Shown: positions 8,741 to 12,153 of the stretch, one piece after another | How positions within the stretch are numbered: position 1 is the stretch's first letter | Layout: every line of letters begins with the position of its first letter | From: Oehlia diaphana | Taxonomy: Eukaryota > Glomeromycota > Glomeromycetes > Glomerales > Glomeraceae | Length of the DNA: 12,153 bases | Direction: 5' to 3' | Assembly: GCA_003833135.1 (NCBI GenBank) | Contig: QZLH01001225.1 | Location: forward strand, 25,720 to 37,872 | Notes under the pieces: generated by a model | Told to the model about the DNA's origin: nothing | The model's input: only the letters and a program-made list of their open reading frames with translations | Databases searched by the model: none | Program-made: the position numbers and the translations under genes

Positions 8741-8764
8741 TTGATTCATTCTTTAAACGTCTTA

Positions 8765-10825
8765 ATGTCTTCCATTGTATTTATTAAAACTATAGGCGAA
8801 CAAAACCCTAAACTATGTCGTTTAAGTTTAACAGATGATTTGTCCAGCATTCGTAAAGAGCTTGAAAAATATAATATTATTAATGATACGTTATCGTTCT
8901 CAAAAATATCTAAAAAATCTGAAAACGGCTCGTACTGTAATTCAAGCCAACCTGAATTTGCTGAAATAGTACATGAATATGAAAAAAAATTTCCTTTAAA
9001 AGAAATTATAGATGATGTTAATTCATGTAATTATTTATATTTGATGAATAATTCAAGTCCAAGTCGAAGTACTCTCAATAAGAAACATAAGTTAGATTAT
9101 GGACGTACTATGAGTTTTGATGGGATAAAGAAAGCAAATAATAGAGCATTTATAATGAAAGATTGCGAATTAAATGAAATTAATGCAGAAGGATACAAAA
9201 AGGGAGAACTTAAATTTGAATCAAAAGAAGATTGGATGAGGAAAACCAACTTATTTACTGAAGAAGACGGAGATGATGCTAATATAGTGAATTTTGTAAA
9301 TTTAGGAATATCAATAAAAGGATTGAAAGATGAAAATTTTAATAATGAAATTAAACTAAAATATCAATATACAGAACTTGGCAAGTTATTACTGAAATTT
9401 AATAAAGATAATTTGGAATTAACCGACGATTTTAAAGAAGATCTCAAAGATGCCATAAAATCCGAAGATCCTAGTAGGAGATTTAAGGAAATTACTAAAG
9501 AATATGGTCAATTCATTCCAACTGAAGTCATTTTGGGAGGAAGGGTTTATTTTAAAGATTTTGAAATATCTTTAGGAAGTTCTGCAGATTATTCTGTAAA
9601 AAGTTCTATAAATGCAAGTAGTAACTTTTTTGGTTTTGGTAGTTTTGGTGATTCAAAGGTTAGTGCTGGGCCTTTGAATTGTAGAATAGGTGGCGATTTT
9701 AGTGATTCAAAAAAGAAATCAAATTTTTATAGTTTTAGTCGTATGAGATTACTTGGAGGGATACATCCTGACGATGAAAATTTTGATGAAAAATCTTGGA
9801 TTAAATCTTTAAATGATTATCAAAAGTGGGAGTGCATAGAATTGAAAAATCCTATAAGTATTTTCCAGCTTTTACCAGATGATTTACGTAGAGCATCCTT
9901 TCAATCTATCGGAAAGAAAATTCTTTATACAAGTACTGAAACTTATAACTATGATTTATATGATCTTGGAAGGCATGGAGATTTTGAATTAGGAAATATA
10001 CCAGAAAATATCTTAGATATTATTTTAACTGAAGAAGCTGATTGTGATATTTTTGCAGCAGTTGTTAATGCCGACGATAATTCTAAAAAAGTCTTCTTCA
10101 ACTGTCAAATCTTCAGAAAACCAGAAGCAAAACCAAGTATTATAATTCATGGTATTCAAGAAAAATTTCAAAAATGTAAATATCAACTGAAAATTAATAT
10201 AATGATTATTGGATATGATATAAATTTTAACCACATTCTTTCAGATGTAATTGTTCACTTAAATAAAGAAGACTATGATCCGAAAAGTCCATGTTTCTTC
10301 AATAGTATGAAATTACAACTTGATTATAAATTAATAACAAAGAATATTCCTTTCTTGGGAATTCCTATATTAAGTAATTTGGATTCCTCAAATAATTCAC
10401 TTATTATTGGACATAATTTTTGCAATACTCATTCAAATAACAAATTTAGAATAGATACATTTTCTTATTGTGTAAAAAGCAAGCATTATGTTAATTTACC
10501 CAAATTTACTTTTTGTACAATTGTTATTTTAAGTAATGCCACCTTTAAAAATTCTTATGAATCATTTCCTTTCAAATTTAACAGATGGAGAAATCCACTT
10601 GTTGATTTTAAAGATCCAATTCCAAGATTTATTAGTTTATATCTATCAAGAGATGATAATTATAGTCCAATTTTTTTGAATCAGAGAAGCAAACAAATTA
10701 GCATAGAATATGTTGATTGTAATTGCAGTAGAATTAATGAAACTTGTTTTATTTGTAAGAGTAAAAGATCAAAAGTATCAGCAAAACAAAATAATATTGA
10801 ATGTAAGGTATATTCTATAAGGTAA
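8765..10825 (+). CDS. Ubiquitin-like N-terminus plus MACPF-like core protein (DUF7431-type family)
   Basis: Single exon, 686 residues. The start is the first ATG (8765); the frame is closed by TAA at 8738-8740 and codons between begin with TTG only. Residues 1 to about 95 have the look of a beta-grasp: a strand (IVFIKTIGE), LCRLSLTDDLSSIRKELEK, and a closing LYLMN. Residues about 105-235 carry YGRTMSFDGIKKANNRAF and a Lys/Glu-rich stretch. The MACPF-like core is EYGQFIPTEVILGGRVYF (246-263), then a Ser/Gly-rich segment (about 275-320), LLGG and DEKSWIKSL (341-349), and a PISIFQLL segment. The order YG...GG, GG...W, PI..LL is the pattern of MACPF proteins; the assignment is by motif only. The C-terminus has CxC-x6-CxxC (Cys 652, 654, 661, 664), a possible metal site. 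No secretion signal is seen. The shared module with the divergent neighbour suggests a related role; membrane insertion or signalling is not shown. I recall this as a large Rhizophagus family labelled DUF7431. Confidence 0.88.
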   Translation: MSSIVFIKTIGEQNPKLCRLSLTDDLSSIRKELEKYNIINDTLSFSKISKKSENGSYCNSSQPEFAEIVHEYEKKFPLKEIIDDVNSCNYLYLMNNSSPSRSTLNKKHKLDYGRTMSFDGIKKANNRAFIMKDCELNEINAEGYKKGELKFESKEDWMRKTNLFTEEDGDDANIVNFVNLGISIKGLKDENFNNEIKLKYQYTELGKLLLKFNKDNLELTDDFKEDLKDAIKSEDPSRRFKEITKEYGQFIPTEVILGGRVYFKDFEISLGSSADYSVKSSINASSNFFGFGSFGDSKVSAGPLNCRIGGDFSDSKKKSNFYSFSRMRLLGGIHPDDENFDEKSWIKSLNDYQKWECIELKNPISIFQLLPDDLRRASFQSIGKKILYTSTETYNYDLYDLGRHGDFELGNIPENILDIILTEEADCDIFAAVVNADDNSKKVFFNCQIFRKPEAKPSIIIHGIQEKFQKCKYQLKINIMIIGYDINFNHILSDVIVHLNKEDYDPKSPCFFNSMKLQLDYKLITKNIPFLGIPILSNLDSSNNSLIIGHNFCNTHSNNKFRIDTFSYCVKSKHYVNLPKFTFCTIVILSNATFKNSYESFPFKFNRWRNPLVDFKDPIPRFISLYLSRDDNYSPIFLNQRSKQISIEYVDCNCSRINETCFICKSKRSKVSAKQNNIECKVYSIR

Positions 10826-11237
10826 TTTAAATTTAATTCACTATCTAATTAATTTGTTTCAAAGTTACAAACATACTGAATTCAAATAAAATAATCTCCT
10901 TTTATTAGTGATAATATCAAAATGAGTTCATCTGGAATTTAAACTTGCATATAAAAATTTTTGAACAAGATTATTATTCTAAAATGATATTCCTTTTATT
11001 CATTTTACTTATATTTATTTCATTTTCTTGAGTCTTTATAAATTTAAGTTGACTTGTACTTTATATTAACGCAATAAAGAAGTTCCCTTTATATTTTATT
11101 TTTGACACAAATTTATATTTACTAGGCACAAAATTTTATAAATTTTATAAGTAATCGGAAAACAAAAGAATAAAATCCAATTATCCCAACAATTCATTGT
11201 AGTGTCTTAAATCGAATTTATGGTCAAAAGTATAATG
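10826..11237. other. 3' flank of the plus-strand gene
   Basis: AT-rich with no coding stretch. AATAAA occurs at 10885-10890, 60 bp after the stop, and at 11073-11078; either could direct polyadenylation, though such hexamers are common in this composition. Confidence 0.5.
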
Positions 11238-11381
11238 GTGTAGTTAGCCAAAAAATTCAGCTAAAGGTGCAATAAATTTTCAGCTATCAACACTCAGTCA
11301 AAAAAAATTCATGTTGATCTAGAATATTTTATTGGTTCAACATCTAACTATTTTCGGCTTAATATTTTTGGCTAAATACAC
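11238..11381. mobile_element. MITE-like unit with short terminal inverted repeats (144 bp)
   Basis: The left end GTGTAGTTAGCCAAAAA (11238-11254) is the inverse of the right end TTTTTGGCTAAATACAC (11365-11381) with one mismatch in 17. Inside, ATGTTGA (11311-11317) faces TCAACAT (11338-11344), so the unit could fold as a nested hairpin. There is no coding capacity. Ends and size fit a non-autonomous DNA transposon; a clear target duplication was not found. Confidence 0.6.
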
Positions 11382-11396
11382 TTTTTTTAAATAATA

Positions 11397-11412
11397 GTGT
11401 AGTTAGCCAAAA
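11397..11412 (+). repeat. Second copy of the MITE left end
   Basis: GTGTAGTTAGCCAAAA repeats the first 16 bases of the 11238 unit in the same orientation and directly follows TA at 11395-11396. A weak inverted partner (TTTTTGGATAGTGCA) lies near 11495-11509, so a second, more decayed unit is possible. Confidence 0.55.
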
Positions 11413-11919
11413 TATCAAAATAGCAGTCAATATGAAATAATGACAAAATCTATTTATTATAGAAAATAAAAAGTACATAGTATTATTATACTTATTTTTG
11501 GATAGTGCATTATTTTTAATTAAATAAAACTACATAATATTTGTTATTTTTAATTCATTTATTTCTGTCCAATCATACTTCAATATTAGATTTTTAGTAA
11601 TTTAATTGTAAAAAAGAAATTTTTTAATATTTAATTGTTATTTAAATTAATGGATAGTTTATTTAACTATTAAAACTGTAAGAATAATTAAAATTATACA
11701 ATACAATTATACAAATAAAATAAAAAGGGAAATTTTTTTAAGAGATTTGAATTGTATTTATTAATATACATATATGTATTTTTATTTTTTTTTTATTATA
11801 CAATGGCGAAGATATTTTTTATTTTAATTTAAAGTCTTATATTATTCACTATCTTTGACAAATTTCAAGATTTCAAGTTTTTTGCATTATTTTTTATTTT
11901 TAATATACTAATTTTTAGC
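11413..11919. other. Very AT-rich interval
   Basis: Simple A/T-rich sequence with stops in all frames. Apart from the possible decayed inverted partner near 11500, I see nothing in it. Confidence 0.6.
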
Positions 11920-11947
11920 TACAGTAGTGATCATAAGTATTCCACCC
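11920..11947 (+). mobile_element. Possible Tc1/mariner-type element end
   Basis: TA followed by CAGTAGTGATCATAAGTATT and CCACCCC. The TA dinucleotide, the CAGT start and the GATCATAAGTATT run with a C-rich stop resemble terminal repeats of Tc1-like elements. The other end would lie outside the window, and no transposase is visible, so this may be a solo end. Confidence 0.35.
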
Positions 11948-12068
11948 CTCATCATTAAAAAAGTTTTTAGTAAATAAAAAAAAATTTTTTTTTTATTATA
12001 AAGTACAAGGTGAACCCTAATTATTAATACATAGTATGGTCCTCCTCCGCCTCCCCTATAAAAAAAGT

Positions 12069-12153
12069 AGATACGTTTTTTATACTGAAAGATACGTTAT
12101 GTGTACTGAGATATACGTCTAGATACGTCTAGATACGTTTTGAGATACGGAAA
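12069..12153. repeat. Degenerate AGATACGT tandem repeat at the window edge
   Basis: AGATACGT or a near copy occurs at 12069, 12090, 12109 (with an extra TA), 12121, 12131 and 12143. The central copies repeat AGATACGTCT every ten bases; the outer ones are spaced unevenly. The array seems to continue past the window. It may be part of the element whose end is at 11920. Confidence 0.6.

Larger units (their letters stand above)
7997..8764. promoter_or_regulatory. Shared divergent promoter interval
   Basis: These 768 bp separate the start codons of two genes transcribed outward. No coding stretch lies within. It holds a TATA-like element near each gene, four or more copies of a TGTAAC-type word, and T/A-rich runs. 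The two ends are built alike: start codon, then TATATAA at 47-58 bp, then TTGATGTAAC 31-32 bp farther. Confidence 0.7.

Noticed and set aside
8741..8764. TTG at 8741 as the start of the plus-strand gene
   Set aside because: Nuclear genes in fungi normally use ATG, and the first ATG at 8765 gives an N-terminus that begins right at the first predicted strand.
9621..9663. Possible 43-bp intron (GTAACT...TTAG) in the plus-strand gene
   Set aside because: Too short compared with the 69-92 bp introns next door, and removal leads to an early stop; the unspliced frame is open and carries family motifs on both sides.
10025..10234. Minus-strand open stretch of 69 codons
   Set aside because: Antisense to the intact MACPF-like gene, AT-driven composition, no motif.
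12069..12153. CRISPR-like array
   Set aside because: Repeat units are about ten bases with no spacers of constant length, and the setting is eukaryotic; a degenerate tandem repeat explains it.

Overview
The window looks like nuclear DNA of an arbuscular-mycorrhizal fungus, most likely Rhizophagus or a close relative in the Glomeromycotina. The reasons are very AT-rich, poly(A)/poly(T)-laden intergenic DNA, short GT-AG introns of 69-92 bp, and protein families that are massively expanded in that group: tyrosine-kinase-like (TKL) proteins and MACPF-like/DUF7431-type proteins. The organism and family names come from memory of those families, not from a search.

Layout. Positions 181-1411 (minus strand) hold a decayed kinase gene of another TKL subfamily, with a Cys-rich N-terminus, several frameshifts and in-frame stops. 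Positions 1412-3492 carry no convincing gene; within them, about 2140-2860 is a GC-richer island that may be a dispersed repeat. Positions 3493-7996 (minus) hold a five-exon gene that I rebuilt from splice signals. It gives a 1391-residue protein: an N-terminal kinase fold that looks catalytically dead, two MACPF-like modules, and an Asn/Gln/Tyr-rich repeat tail. Positions 8765-10825 (plus) hold an intact intronless gene for a 686-residue protein with a ubiquitin-like N-terminus and one MACPF-like core. Positions 10826-12153 are AT-rich and carry transposon traces: a MITE-like inverted-repeat unit at 11238-11381, a second copy of its end at 11397, a Tc1/mariner-like end at 11920, and a degenerate short tandem repeat running off the window.

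The most interesting unit is the head-to-head pair. The pseudokinase protein and the ubiquitin-like protein are transcribed away from a shared 768-bp interval and share the same rare module type. Each has TATATAA about 50-60 bp upstream of its ATG, and each has the ten-base word TTGATGTAAC 31-32 bp upstream of that TATA box. A co-regulated pair built from a kinase-type sensor and a membrane-active-type module is a reasonable working idea, but function is inference: only the architecture and promoter symmetry are visible.
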